From Planctomycetota bacterium (GTDB lineage: Bacteria; Planctomycetota; B15-G4; SIAN01): a stretch of DNA of 64,000 bases. Shown here piece by piece: positions 45,260 to 54,266 of the stretch; position 1 is the first letter of the stretch; each line of letters starts with the position of its first letter. The position numbers and the translations under genes were made by a program. Below the pieces are notes generated by a model that worked only from the letters and a program-made list of their open reading frames with translations, was not told where the DNA came from and made no database searches. The stretch lies in assembly GCA_028289345.1 (NCBI GenBank), contig JANQQL010000010.1, forward strand, positions 682,001 through 746,000. Reading direction: 5' to 3'.

Positions 45260-45476
45260 CGTGAAGCTCTCCTGGAAGGAGTCGACGGCGGACGCTCCCC
45301 TCGATCTTCCCATGGTAGCACTTCCCCTCTGCCCATCCCTTTCTAGGACGGGACCGACTTCCCATGCGATTCTGACACCGACCTCCAGTTCGCAAACAGA
45401 AACGAGCGGGAGGGCTCCTTCGACGACGTCGGAATGACGAGTTCAGTTCCTCACCAGATTGCCACGCGGCGAACCC

Positions 45477-47489
45477 TCAGTCACTCGACGCCTTGCGACG
45501 AATCGGCAGGGACAGGACAGGGGTCCCCCCGAACCGTGGAAGCAGTCCCTGAAGAGCAATGCTGAAGTCCGAAGGAAGGTCGCGAGGAACCGCGTAGCAA
45601 AAGTCCACGAGTCCCTGGGAGTCAGCCGTTCCGATGTCCAGGATCCACAGGGGATCCAGCAGTTCAATGCACGAATCTCCGCCGGGAAGGCAGGCGCTAC
45701 CACCAACGCCTTGCAAACTCGCCAGCAGCCACAACGGCGACTCGTGGGGCTCCGCTCCGAAGAACCGGACCCGCGTCTTGCCACCCGGAACGAGCGAGTC
45801 CGCAGTCCGAGAAATCCCGCCGAGAGTGATCGTCACGTCGTCGAGCCGAAATCGGTCGTCGGGATCATCTCCCAGAACAGTCCAGCGGAGTCGAAAGTCG
45901 TTGTGGAATCCATCGCTCGGGATCGCACGACGGTGAAACGTCCAAGCGTCCGTGGGCTCCCCAGGAAACAGCGCGAGGGACTTCCACAACCGATCCGCCG
46001 CGAAGTACTCCACGCGCAACCCCTCGTCGGATTCGAGGCCGGACGAGCGCGCGAAGAAAGTGAGATACACTTCCCCGATCCGGTGATCCAACAGCCCCAG
46101 TCGAATCCGATTGCTGCGCAGCTCATCGGAGTCGTACAGCCCTGGACCATTGGCTTTCAACTCGAGTGCGTGGGACCCACTCGGTGCATCGTCGACCTCG
46201 GAGACGATCCGAGCTCCGCGCGTGTAGGACCACTGAACCGGGATGAGGTCGTTCTCAAAGCCATCGAAGAACGGCACGGCGGTAGGCCCGGTAATGAATT
46301 CGAAACAATCGTTGCGGACTCGGTGGGCCCGGATGCTGGCACGAGACCGGCTCCCAAACCGAGGAGTTCCGCCGCTGGACACGGACGGTCTCATGATGTT
46401 GCAGTCGTCGTCTCGGGAGCAATGAGAGCAGCCCCAGTTGTGGCCAAGTTCATGAGCGAAGAGTTTGGTCCGTTCCAGGAAAGCGGTGTGGGTCGAGTAC
46501 GCTTCGGCGGTCTCACAAACAACGCCGATGAATCCCTGCCCCAGGACATGCCGTTCCTTGCCCGTCATTCCGTGGACCACGTCCCGCGGAAAACGGTGTT
46601 CTTCGTGATCCGGGTCATTCCAGTGATCTCGCAACATGAACAGCATGTCGTCCGGCCCTCGCGCTCGCAGATACGGATCGGTAGACCTTTTTGGACGAAC
46701 GATCATGACCGTCCACTCGTAGGCGATTCCAACTTCCCTCCGGTAGATCGTGTCGACTTGGTGGATCAACCATTCGGCGTGAACGAGACAGGCTTCCACG
46801 TCCGCGCCATTGCGCAGGAAGTACTCGTGGTCGGAATCAATGGCGAGTTCTGTGAGAAGAGTCGTCACCTCGCCGGCAGTCACCGACGAACGCCCCGAGC
46901 TACCTTGCCACCGAGGCGTTTCCGTTCGCCACTCCCCAGCCAAGGAAACTCCCAGAGAGTTCATCCCCGCCGAAATCCCGCAGTCCGAGGCGACCATGTC
47001 CTCCCAGGTTTCTTGAACAATCTCGTGCGAGGCTTTGTCGTCGAGTTCCTTCGCGATCGCCGGATCGAGCGGGCGGAACCAAGTGATCTGGGACGCTTGC
47101 GGGGAATCCCAGTAAACCCGCGCTTCGAAATTCCCTTCGACCCAGCGAGCGCATGCAACCCCGGTCTCTCCTGCAGACGTGGTGGCCACGCCACGGTACA
47201 TGCGGCCGGGCGGCGCCTCGACTTCTCGCAAAGCACTCCCGTCCGCGGCAGTCAGAAGTCGGAACGCGGGACTGCGCAAGGACACCGGGTGAGGGCTCAA
47301 CTCGAGTTCGCCTTGCGGCCAAGGAGACGTCACACGCCACCCTGGCCCTTCCGAAGTAAACCGCAGCCGCTCCTCTCGGGGAAACAAGGGGTCGGCCGAT
47401 TGGCCGAAGACCTCGGACGGAGCGCCCCCCAGCATCGCACCGCTGGCCCAAAGACTCGCGATCAGTCGACGTTTCCACAAGCACCCCAT
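45477..47489 (-). CDS. Secreted reprolysin-like (M12B-type) zinc metalloprotease
   Basis: A 670-residue protein with signal peptide (RRLIASLWASGAMLGGAP), GGAGG six bases before ATG 47489. The metzincin site is complete: H346-ELGH-NWGCS-H356 and the Met-turn NIMRP (Met366). Residues 35-190 look like a propeptide. After the catalytic domain comes a jelly-roll-like segment (FFDGFENDLIPVQWSY...RLDDVTITLGG). The tail of about 90 residues reads PLWLLASLQGVGGSAC, ELLDPLWILDIGTADSQGLV and ALQGLLP, resembling C-terminal extensions frequent in planctomycete secreted proteins. It is probably exported across both membranes to degrade extracellular protein. It stands alone on the minus strand. Confidence 0.9.
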   Translation of the reverse strand: MGCLWKRRLIASLWASGAMLGGAPSEVFGQSADPLFPREERLRFTSEGPGWRVTSPWPQGELELSPHPVSLRSPAFRLLTAADGSALREVEAPPGRMYRGVATTSAGETGVACARWVEGNFEARVYWDSPQASQITWFRPLDPAIAKELDDKASHEIVQETWEDMVASDCGISAGMNSLGVSLAGEWRTETPRWQGSSGRSSVTAGEVTTLLTELAIDSDHEYFLRNGADVEACLVHAEWLIHQVDTIYRREVGIAYEWTVMIVRPKRSTDPYLRARGPDDMLFMLRDHWNDPDHEEHRFPRDVVHGMTGKERHVLGQGFIGVVCETAEAYSTHTAFLERTKLFAHELGHNWGCSHCSRDDDCNIMRPSVSSGGTPRFGSRSRASIRAHRVRNDCFEFITGPTAVPFFDGFENDLIPVQWSYTRGARIVSEVDDAPSGSHALELKANGPGLYDSDELRSNRIRLGLLDHRIGEVYLTFFARSSGLESDEGLRVEYFAADRLWKSLALFPGEPTDAWTFHRRAIPSDGFHNDFRLRWTVLGDDPDDRFRLDDVTITLGGISRTADSLVPGGKTRVRFFGAEPHESPLWLLASLQGVGGSACLPGGDSCIELLDPLWILDIGTADSQGLVDFCYAVPRDLPSDFSIALQGLLPRFGGTPVLSLPIRRKASSD

Positions 47490-47674
47490 GTCCGACCTCC
47501 GTGGTTGATCCGAGTGAAGCCCCCCGAGGGAAAGACGGCAACGTCGAGGGCAGAGGACTCAACCGACCGAGGAATTCGTGGCAAGCGGAATGCTCGAAGG
47601 GGCCAGTCACCCGATGCGGGGGATCGGCCCGGAATCTCCGGGAACCCGGAACTCCAAACCAGGGCGCGCGTGTG

Positions 47675-48094
47675 TCAGACGGGCACCGCTTCCAAGGCGT
47701 CTGCAAATGTTCGCAGATACAAACAAACATCTTCTGGCTGATTGCGTCGCAGGGAGCGATCGTTCTCCGGAAGTCGGCTCAGAACCAGGGGATCGCTCAA
47801 GTACTCCAAGTGACAAACATCGTCGGCATCGAAACCGATGTCCCCCAACGCCTCGAACAGGGCATCGACTTTGTGCCCCGTTCCCGAACAGTAGTCATTG
47901 GCGTGCTCGGTCCACTCTTCGAGCTTGTGGTCGATCGACCGAACGATCTCGCGATCGGTGAGCTGAGTCACAGTTTGCACCAAATGACCGCAGTTGCACC
48001 GCCCCATATGGCCCCACTCGTAACGAGCGCCGCTGGCAATTCGGTCCGCCGTCTCGCGAAGAGCGGCGATGAGGGTGGGGTTTCTGGTAGCCAT
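47675..48094 (-). CDS. Conserved small protein of unknown function (CNCGH motif)
   Basis: A 139-residue soluble protein without signal peptide. GAGGA lies five bases before ATG 48094. It contains the striking segment YEWGHMGRCNCGHLVQTVTQ followed by EWTEHANDYCSGTGHKVDAL and YLSDPLVLSRLP, and ends in an acidic helix (EDVCLYLRTFADALE). I recall similar proteins as conserved hypotheticals in Bacteroidota and others; no function is known to me. The Cys/His cluster could bind a metal. It is monocistronic; 185 bp separate it from the metalloprotease. Confidence 0.75.
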   Translation of the reverse strand: MATRNPTLIAALRETADRIASGARYEWGHMGRCNCGHLVQTVTQLTDREIVRSIDHKLEEWTEHANDYCSGTGHKVDALFEALGDIGFDADDVCHLEYLSDPLVLSRLPENDRSLRRNQPEDVCLYLRTFADALEAVPV

Positions 48095-49040
48095 GGGATT
48101 CCTCGTCACGTGATCACGGAGGACCCCAAGGGTAGCAGCCCTCTGGTCAGAGGCGGAGAGCCCGCTTCGAGGTCACTGCGAATTCCCACCCAGCGTCCGC
48201 CGAACATTTCGCGTCCATGATCGCGTGGCGGCCGCGTTCACCACGCCGTGTTCAACCACGGCCCAGCCGTGACCGAACGATGCACCACCTCGCCGTCCAC
48301 AGCAGCGAGCGCGGCTCCGTGAAACGCCTCGTCTATCACCCACGCCTTGAACAATCGCCCAAAGATGTTCCCCACCGATGCGCCCTCCGCTCATCCCCTC
48401 GGTCGCCCCCCTTAGGCTCGGTCCCAGCGATTGAGTAAGGGCTCTGCTGTCCTCTCTCCGCAGTGACTCCACCAATGGGCCGCGAAGAACCGGTTTCGGG
48501 GTTCCCCGCCGAAGTTTTCTCAAAACCGATCGATCCGCGACCAACACTCACTCGGCACCGGGCTTCCCGGAGCACTGGCCCCCCTGTCCCCAGGGTCGCG
48601 ACCTTCCCCTCTCAACGCATCTGGAGTCAACCGACCATGTCGATTCCCCTTCCCATTCGACGCAAGCCATTCTTGGCGGCCTTGGCCTTCGGATTGAGTG
48701 CACCTGCGGGAACCGCTCAAGTTCGGGTGGTGTCACTCCATTCCCATCAACATCTCCAAGGGTGACGCAGGAGGAACCGAACCTTGACGGTGGCAACCAC
48801 TTTTTGCTCACCGATGCGCTGGATCTGGTCGTGGGAACCGATTGAGCACCCGATGACTGGAGATGACGAATCATCGATCTCTTGGTATTCCCGATCGTGA
48901 TACCCGTCTAGGTTCAAGCATCTCGGACAGTGACGCAGTTCCCGAATGTCGACCCTGCCCTGAGATGCAGAGTCGATGCGATCTATCGGCTGTCGTTGCG
49001 TCACTCAACCATTCGCGGGATTTCATGGAGAAGACTTGTC
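48095..49040. other. Long region without an intact gene
   Basis: 946 bases. The only coding signs are the short signal-peptide reading frame described at 48637. Frames of up to 124 codons exist on the minus strand but lack start signals and protein-like composition. Residual degraded coding sequence is the most likely content. Confidence 0.45.
48637..48848 (+). pseudogene. Possible remnant of an exported protein gene
   Basis: ATG 48637, with GGAG upstream, opens a convincing leader (PIRRKPFLAALAFGLSAPAG, then TAQ) that stops after 42 codons. In other frames immediately downstream, propeller-like text appears (NISKGDAGGTEP, then NLDGGNHFLLTDALDLVVGTD split by a frame change). This would fit a frameshifted, truncated FG-GAP/VCBS gene. 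The evidence is thin and a short secreted peptide is not excluded. Confidence 0.3.
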
Positions 49041-49898
49041 ATGCGGAAGATCTCGTTGGTGCAACGCTTCGTTTTCTTCGGGTTGCTTCTTGCCCCATTT
49101 CCCCATGCTGCTGCCAGCGCACAACCGGACGTGCACTCCCTCGGCCAGCCCCTGGTGTTCTCGCTCGAGTGGCGGAGGATCTTGAGCTACATGAGCCTTG
49201 AGATGATGGATGACGGCACGGGCAATCTCGTTCCCACGATTCTCATCACGGGGGCCAATGTGCAAATTGTCAACGGCCTTGGCAGCACTCAATCGACGAA
49301 CAGCACCGGGAACTTGATCGTCGGATACAACGAGTTCGGCAATCCCTCGGGAGATGACCGAACGGGCTCTCACAACATTTCGTTCGGGGAAGCCAACAGC
49401 TTCATCAGTTTCGGGGGACTGGTGGGACCACGGAACGCCACGATCTCCGGATCCTTTGCCTCGGTCAGCGGCGGCCGAAACAACACCGCCAGCGGCAACT
49501 ACTCTTCCGTCAGCGGTGGACGCAGCAACGTCGCCGGTGGCCCATTCTCTTCGGTAAGCGGTGGCAGTGGGAACCAAGCCAGTGGTGACCGATCCGCGGT
49601 TTCCGCAGGCTACCAAAACACCGCGCAGGGGAACGGAGCTTCGGTCTCCGGGGGACGAAACAATCACGCCTCTGGTCTCCAGTCTTCCGTCAGCGGCGGC
49701 TCCTACAACGCAGCCAGCAGCCGCTATGCGTGGGTCGGCGGCGGGCTGTACAACCAGGCCACAGAGTTCAATGCGTCGGTGAGTGGTGGCTATGACAACA
49801 CTGCCAGCGGTGCCTATTCCTCCGTGAGCGGTGGTGCGTTTCGAACGGCCTCCGCAGCCGACAGCTGGGCCGCGGGATCACTGTTCGAAAGCAACTGA
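49041..49898 (+). CDS. Secreted YadA-head-repeat (beta-roll) protein, paralogue 3
   Basis: A 285-residue exported protein with signal peptide (MRKISLVQRFVFFGLLLAPF, cleavage near ASAQ) and GGAGAAG before ATG 49041. The N-terminal shared domain reads MMDDGTGNLVPTILITGANV, QIVNGLG and GNLIVGYNEFGNPSGDDRTG. About ten 14-residue beta-roll repeats (SVSGGRNNTASG type) follow at 135-273, then the common tail DSWAAGSLFESN. It has no outer-membrane anchor domain. It lies 163 bp upstream of, and on the same strand as, the third ECF/kinase cassette. Confidence 0.85.
   Translation: MRKISLVQRFVFFGLLLAPFPHAAASAQPDVHSLGQPLVFSLEWRRILSYMSLEMMDDGTGNLVPTILITGANVQIVNGLGSTQSTNSTGNLIVGYNEFGNPSGDDRTGSHNISFGEANSFISFGGLVGPRNATISGSFASVSGGRNNTASGNYSSVSGGRSNVAGGPFSSVSGGSGNQASGDRSAVSAGYQNTAQGNGASVSGGRNNHASGLQSSVSGGSYNAASSRYAWVGGGLYNQATEFNASVSGGYDNTASGAYSSVSGGAFRTASAADSWAAGSLFESN
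49443..49860 (+). repeat. 42-bp-period coding repeats (YadA beta-roll units), copy 3
   Basis: About ten tandem 42-base units encoding the SGG/ASG beta-roll repeats of the protein at 49041. Confidence 0.8.
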
Positions 49899-50061
49899 GT
49901 CGAAGACGCGACGGAGCGACCCCGCGCACAGCCGAGGGTGCGGCCGTTTTCCTCGGAATCAGCACTGGCTCGAGGCAGACACCACGAAAACAGAAGCGCT
50001 CGACCACTGGGCCACCCCGTCCCCGATCCCCTACAATGACGGGTCGATCGGAAACACCTTC

Positions 50062-50631
50062 GTGAATGCTGACGTCACACGGTTGCTTCAGGAGTCCGCC
50101 CATGGCGACGAAGACGCGCACCGAGAACTTCTTGGCGCCGTCTATGAGCAGCTGCGGCAGCTGAGCGAACAAGCGCTTCGGCACGAGCGCCACGGACACA
50201 CGTTGCAGCCCACGGCCCTGGCCCACGAAGCCTACCTTCGTTTGATCCGGCAAGATGCCTCCGGCGCGCGCAATCGAGGTCAGTTCTTTGCCATCGCCAG
50301 CCTCCTGATTCGACGAATCTTGGTGGATCATGCTCGAGAGAAGAAGGCGCTGAAACGCGGCGCTGGCGCTCCCGTCGAGGAAATTCGGGAAACCCTCCTG
50401 CCCCTTCAGAACGGCACGACGGTGGATGTGTTGGCCCTCGACGAAGCATTGCAGCGTTTGGAAGCGGAGGATCCCGCGGCGGCAAGGGTGGTCGAGATGC
50501 GATTCTTCTGCGGCCAAAGCCACGACGAGATCGCCGAGGCGTTTGGTGTCAGCCGTCGAACGGTGCTTCGCCAATGGGCGTTCGCCAGAGCGTTTCTTTT
50601 CCGGGAACTAAATCAGGAAAGCGACCCGTGA
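50062..50631 (+). CDS. ECF-type sigma factor (kinase-coupled family)
   Basis: A 189-residue paralogue of the sigma factor at 38834: VYEQLRQLSEQALRHERHGH, TLQPTALAHEAYLRLIRQ, QFFAIASLLIRRILVDHARE, then region 4 VEMRFFCGQSHDEIAEAFGV and SRRTVLRQWAFARAFLF. The start is GTG 50062; the frame is open upstream to 49831 but that part has no sigma similarity and overlaps the YadA-repeat gene. Its TGA overlaps the GTG of the kinase gene (GTGA at 50628-50631). The YadA-repeat gene upstream is on the same strand and could be part of the same unit or its target. Confidence 0.9.
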   Translation: MNADVTRLLQESAHGDEDAHRELLGAVYEQLRQLSEQALRHERHGHTLQPTALAHEAYLRLIRQDASGARNRGQFFAIASLLIRRILVDHAREKKALKRGAGAPVEEIRETLLPLQNGTTVDVLALDEALQRLEAEDPAAARVVEMRFFCGQSHDEIAEAFGVSRRTVLRQWAFARAFLFRELNQESDP

Positions 50632-53378
50632 GTCGTTACCCCCTCGGCCCCCACAGCCGTGCTCGGGAGATCTTCGACGAGGCCTGCGAACGAGAGCCGG
50701 CCGAACGAGCCGCCTACTTGGATCAAGCCTGCGAAGGAGACTCCTCGCTTCGCCTCGAGGTCGAGTCCCTGCTTTCTGCACTGACTCAAGCGGGAGATTT
50801 CCTCGAACAGCCGGCGGTTACCGACCTGAACGCCCCCTCCGCCAACCGGATTCGAATCGACGGCTACCGGGTTCGACAGCTTCTGGCCACCGGCGGCATG
50901 GGGGCGGTGTACTTGGCCGACCAGCAGTCTCCGGCCCGCCAGGTGGCCCTCAAGATTCTGCGCTGGAACTGGGCTGGCACCGATGGCCTGCGGCGCTTCG
51001 AGTGGGAAGCCCAAGCACTCGGCCGACTTCGACATCCCGGCATCGCTCAGATCTACGAGTCCGGGGTTACCTCGACGGACATGGGGCCCGTGCCGTTCCT
51101 GTCCATGGAGCTGGTCGAAGGCTTGCCGATCACGGAGCACGTCACCCAGAATCAACAGGAGCTTCGTGAGCGAGTCCAACTGCTTTGCATGGTGTGCGAC
51201 GCCATTCATCACGCTCACGGCAAACGCGTTCTGCATCGAGATTTGAAGCCCGCCAACATCCTGGTCGATGCCAACGGCCAACCCAAGATCCTCGACTTCG
51301 GCGTCGCTCGCACGCTCGAGCAAGATTCCCAAGAAACGCGGCACACCCAGGATGGCCAGGTCATCGGCACCCTCGCCTACATGAGCCCGGAGCAGGTTCA
51401 GGGCGCCCAGGATCGCCTGGACGTCATGTCTGACGTGTACTCCTTGGGTGTTCTCTTGTACGAACTCTTGACCGATCAGCTTCCTCACGACGTTGGCGAG
51501 TTGACCATGCCCGAAGCCCTTCGGGTCATCTGCCACGAAGCGCCGCTTGCCTTACGCCGCCATGATCCGCAGCTGCGAGGAGACTTGGAAGCCATCGTTT
51601 CGGTGGCGATGCACAAGGATCCGGCCCGGCGATATTCTTCGGCCTCAGCCCTGGCCGAGGATCTGCGCCGATTTCTGAGCCACCAGCCAGTGACCGCACG
51701 TCCGGCCACTCGCCGTTACTTCTTCGGAAAATTCTTGCGCCGCCACACGGGGCTCGTGATCGGGGTGACAGCCGCCGGAGTCGCTCTTCTGACAGGGACC
51801 CTGGTGTCGACCATTTCCATCCTCAAGCAGAATGCCGCGCTGCGCCAAGCATCCCAAGAAGCGGATGCTCGCGGTCAGCTCAACGACATCCTGCTGGGGT
51901 TGATTGCGGCCCCGGACGTGGTGAGCCCAGCGTCCTCACTCATGGAATCCCCCAGGACTACGGTGGAGGACATTCTGGAACGCTTACTTCCAACCCTGGA
52001 AGACCCGTCCATCTCCAAGGAAGTCCAGGCTCCCCTGCATGCGGTGGCGAGTACGACCCTTCGCAATCTTGGTGCGACCGAACGAGCCGCTGAACACTGC
52101 CAACGCGCTCTCGAATTGCGTCGCGAAATGCACGGCGATTGGCACCTTTCGACCGCCGATTCCCTCCAAGAGCAAGCGCTGCTCTACTACGACACCCACC
52201 GACTGCAAGACGGACTGGAATCACAAATGCGGTGTGTGGAAATCCGTAAAGACCTGCTCGGCGACGAGCACCCTTCGACGCTTGAAGCGCTCCACAACCT
52301 CGCGATTCTGTACCAAGACCTGGGCCAGTGGGAGCCTGCGGAACGCTTGTACCGATCCGTTCTCGAGGGGCATCGCAAACGGCAACCGTTGGACGAAGCC
52401 GCAGTCGCGCTTTCCTGCCACAACCTCGGAAACCTGGTTCTCGAACAGGGTCGGCGTGAAGAGGCAAGGGCGTTGCTGGAAGACGGCCGTCGAATCCGCG
52501 AGCGCGTTCTTCCTGCCGAGCACCCACAGCTTCTCGCTTCCGAGTACGCCCTCGGTCAGCTCTTCTTCATGGATGGGGAATACGAGAAAGCCATCCCGCT
52601 TCTGGAGAGAGTCCTTCAGACGCTGGAACAGTCCTTGGGCCCCACCCACTATCGCACCATCGCCACTCGACTGGTCCTGGCCCAGAACCTCTACCAGGTG
52701 GGGGACGTCGAACACAGTACGTTGCTCGCCCGAACCGTTGCCGAAGTTTCCCCCGAACACCTTCCCCTCGCCCACACCGGCCGAGTCCTCGCGCTCCACA
52801 CCTTGGCCATGTCGCGACACGCGACCAACCAAACCGAGGAAGCACTGGATCTGTTGGAACGGGCCATCCCTCTCGCACACAAGGTTTTGCCACGCGACGA
52901 ACGCTTGATCGAAGCCGTGGAAGCAAGTCTGCGGTCGCTTTGGGACCAGGCGGAGAAACCGAGTTCTTCTTTCCGCAATGCGCTCGAGCTCCTTCGCACG
53001 GGCCAAGGCGTGACGAGCTGGCCCCTGCCTTTGCGCTGGCCGACTTCGATGACGAAGGAAGGGTCGATCGAACCGGTGACCGCCTCCCTTCGGACCCTGG
53101 CCGAGCAGCCGTTCGTCATGGAGGAAGCTCCCCCCGAGGTCCGCGTGTGGGTGCGTCGCGCCTACGGGCTCTGCTTACTCTCACTCGAAGAAGCGGATCT
53201 CGCGGAAGGGGAACTTCTCGACGCCCAGGACGAAGCCATGACCCATCTCGGTCCTCGCCACCCCACGACCCTCGCACTCTGGCAAGACCTGGCGAAATGC
53301 CGCGAGTCCCTCAACGATCCCCAAGGCGCACGGGAAGCGCGCGATGCCCTGGACGAGGCCTTCGCCACCCCCGAGTGA
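50628..53378 (+). CDS. Membrane Ser/Thr protein kinase with TPR ectodomain
   Basis: 916 residues from GTG 50628 (AGGAAA upstream). The N-terminal helical segment (AREIFDEACEREPAERAAYL) is typical of this kinase group. The kinase domain covers about 78-350: LLATGGMGAVYLA, Lys109 in VALK, HRDLKPAN (Asp205), DFG 223-225, YMSPEQ. A transmembrane helix lies at about 374-396. The outer half (about 410-900) is a long TPR array, with units such as LHNLAILYQDLGQWEPAERL and LACHNLGNLV-type helices. It is translationally coupled to its ECF sigma factor. No carbohydrate-binding-like domain is present, in contrast to the kinase at 39355. Confidence 0.9.
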   Translation: MSRYPLGPHSRAREIFDEACEREPAERAAYLDQACEGDSSLRLEVESLLSALTQAGDFLEQPAVTDLNAPSANRIRIDGYRVRQLLATGGMGAVYLADQQSPARQVALKILRWNWAGTDGLRRFEWEAQALGRLRHPGIAQIYESGVTSTDMGPVPFLSMELVEGLPITEHVTQNQQELRERVQLLCMVCDAIHHAHGKRVLHRDLKPANILVDANGQPKILDFGVARTLEQDSQETRHTQDGQVIGTLAYMSPEQVQGAQDRLDVMSDVYSLGVLLYELLTDQLPHDVGELTMPEALRVICHEAPLALRRHDPQLRGDLEAIVSVAMHKDPARRYSSASALAEDLRRFLSHQPVTARPATRRYFFGKFLRRHTGLVIGVTAAGVALLTGTLVSTISILKQNAALRQASQEADARGQLNDILLGLIAAPDVVSPASSLMESPRTTVEDILERLLPTLEDPSISKEVQAPLHAVASTTLRNLGATERAAEHCQRALELRREMHGDWHLSTADSLQEQALLYYDTHRLQDGLESQMRCVEIRKDLLGDEHPSTLEALHNLAILYQDLGQWEPAERLYRSVLEGHRKRQPLDEAAVALSCHNLGNLVLEQGRREEARALLEDGRRIRERVLPAEHPQLLASEYALGQLFFMDGEYEKAIPLLERVLQTLEQSLGPTHYRTIATRLVLAQNLYQVGDVEHSTLLARTVAEVSPEHLPLAHTGRVLALHTLAMSRHATNQTEEALDLLERAIPLAHKVLPRDERLIEAVEASLRSLWDQAEKPSSSFRNALELLRTGQGVTSWPLPLRWPTSMTKEGSIEPVTASLRTLAEQPFVMEEAPPEVRVWVRRAYGLCLLSLEEADLAEGELLDAQDEAMTHLGPRHPTTLALWQDLAKCRESLNDPQGAREARDALDEAFATPE

Positions 53379-53489
53379 GGGCCGCGTCGAAAAGAAACTT
53401 CGGGAATCTCTGTCACCCTCGCGGTCGAGTCTCCGCGGGAACAAGAGACCGCGACGTGCAGTCGTTGAGACCTTGATCGGAGAACTCCC

Positions 53490-54266
53490 ATGTTGACCGC
53501 TCGCCCCCTTCCCCCCCGCGACCGCCGCACCACCCACGGTTTCACCCTCGTTGAGTTGCTCGTCGTGATCGTCGCAACCCCCATCCTCGTCGGCATGCTG
53601 CTCCCCGCGGTTCAGCGAGTGCGGGTGGCCGCCAACCAGAATCAGGCAGTGGAACACCACATTCCGGGAATTGTCGACGCCGCCAATCTCTTCTGGCTGA
53701 CGAACCAAGAGCTGCCGACCAGCCTCGCCGAGTTGGACAGTTTTCAGTACACGATCTGCGATGGCACATTTCCCCAGGGCAATGGTGTGTCGGACGGATA
53801 CGAATATGGTTTGGAAACCCTGACAGGCAGAGACCAGGTCGTGTTGAAGGTAATCAGCCGGCCGGTCGCGCCAGGGGTGACGGGGAATCAGGTCTACGTC
53901 ACGGAAGTCTTGCTGCAAAACGAGGCACTGGTCGCCGGGGAAACGGCCCAATGGGAAGCGGCCGGTGCCGCCAATGGCAGAGCGAAACTCGCTCACGATC
54001 TCCTGGAAGTCCTGTCTTCCGAGATCACACCGGATCTCGTCGATCTGTGGCGCTCTCTGTCTGACTCAGATCGACAAGCGGCCGTTCAAGGAGCGTGGGG
54101 ACTTTGTGATTGGGACGGCGACGGCGTCTTTCGGCCCTCCGACCTCCTGACTCAAGAGCTTGCCGACGACCTGCAGCCAGGAGTCGCGGCCTCCCTCGCC
54201 GCAGCCATGCAATTGGGGATCGGCAACGAAGACGTGGAAGGCCTCCCGGGAGTTCCGCTCCCATGA
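53490..54266 (+). CDS. Type IV prepilin-like (pseudopilin) protein with EF-hand-like loop
   Basis: A 258-residue protein. After a short basic leader, TTHGFTLVELLVVIVATPIL is the prepilin peptidase site (cleavage after Gly) with Glu5 and the hydrophobic assembly helix, continuing VGMLLPAVQRVRVAAN. The globular part contains FWLTNQELPTSLAELDSFQY and near the C-terminus CDWDGDGVFRPSDLL, a calcium-binding EF-hand/dockerin-like loop. It lacks the usual DUF1559 landmarks of planctomycete prepilins. The role would be in a type II secretion pseudopilus or type IV pilus; no other assembly genes are nearby. GGAGA lies seven bases before ATG 53490. Confidence 0.8.
   Translation: MLTARPLPPRDRRTTHGFTLVELLVVIVATPILVGMLLPAVQRVRVAANQNQAVEHHIPGIVDAANLFWLTNQELPTSLAELDSFQYTICDGTFPQGNGVSDGYEYGLETLTGRDQVVLKVISRPVAPGVTGNQVYVTEVLLQNEALVAGETAQWEAAGAANGRAKLAHDLLEVLSSEITPDLVDLWRSLSDSDRQAAVQGAWGLCDWDGDGVFRPSDLLTQELADDLQPGVAASLAAAMQLGIGNEDVEGLPGVPLP

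Noticed and set aside
45459-47741. 760-codon plus-strand open frame
   Set aside because: It lies antisense to the metalloprotease, which has a signal peptide, HELGH site and ribosome-binding site. The plus-strand product is Arg/Pro-rich with no family character; long antisense frames are common in GC-rich DNA.
48173-48547. 124-codon minus-strand open frame
   Set aside because: Arg/Gly-rich, no start signal, no family resemblance.
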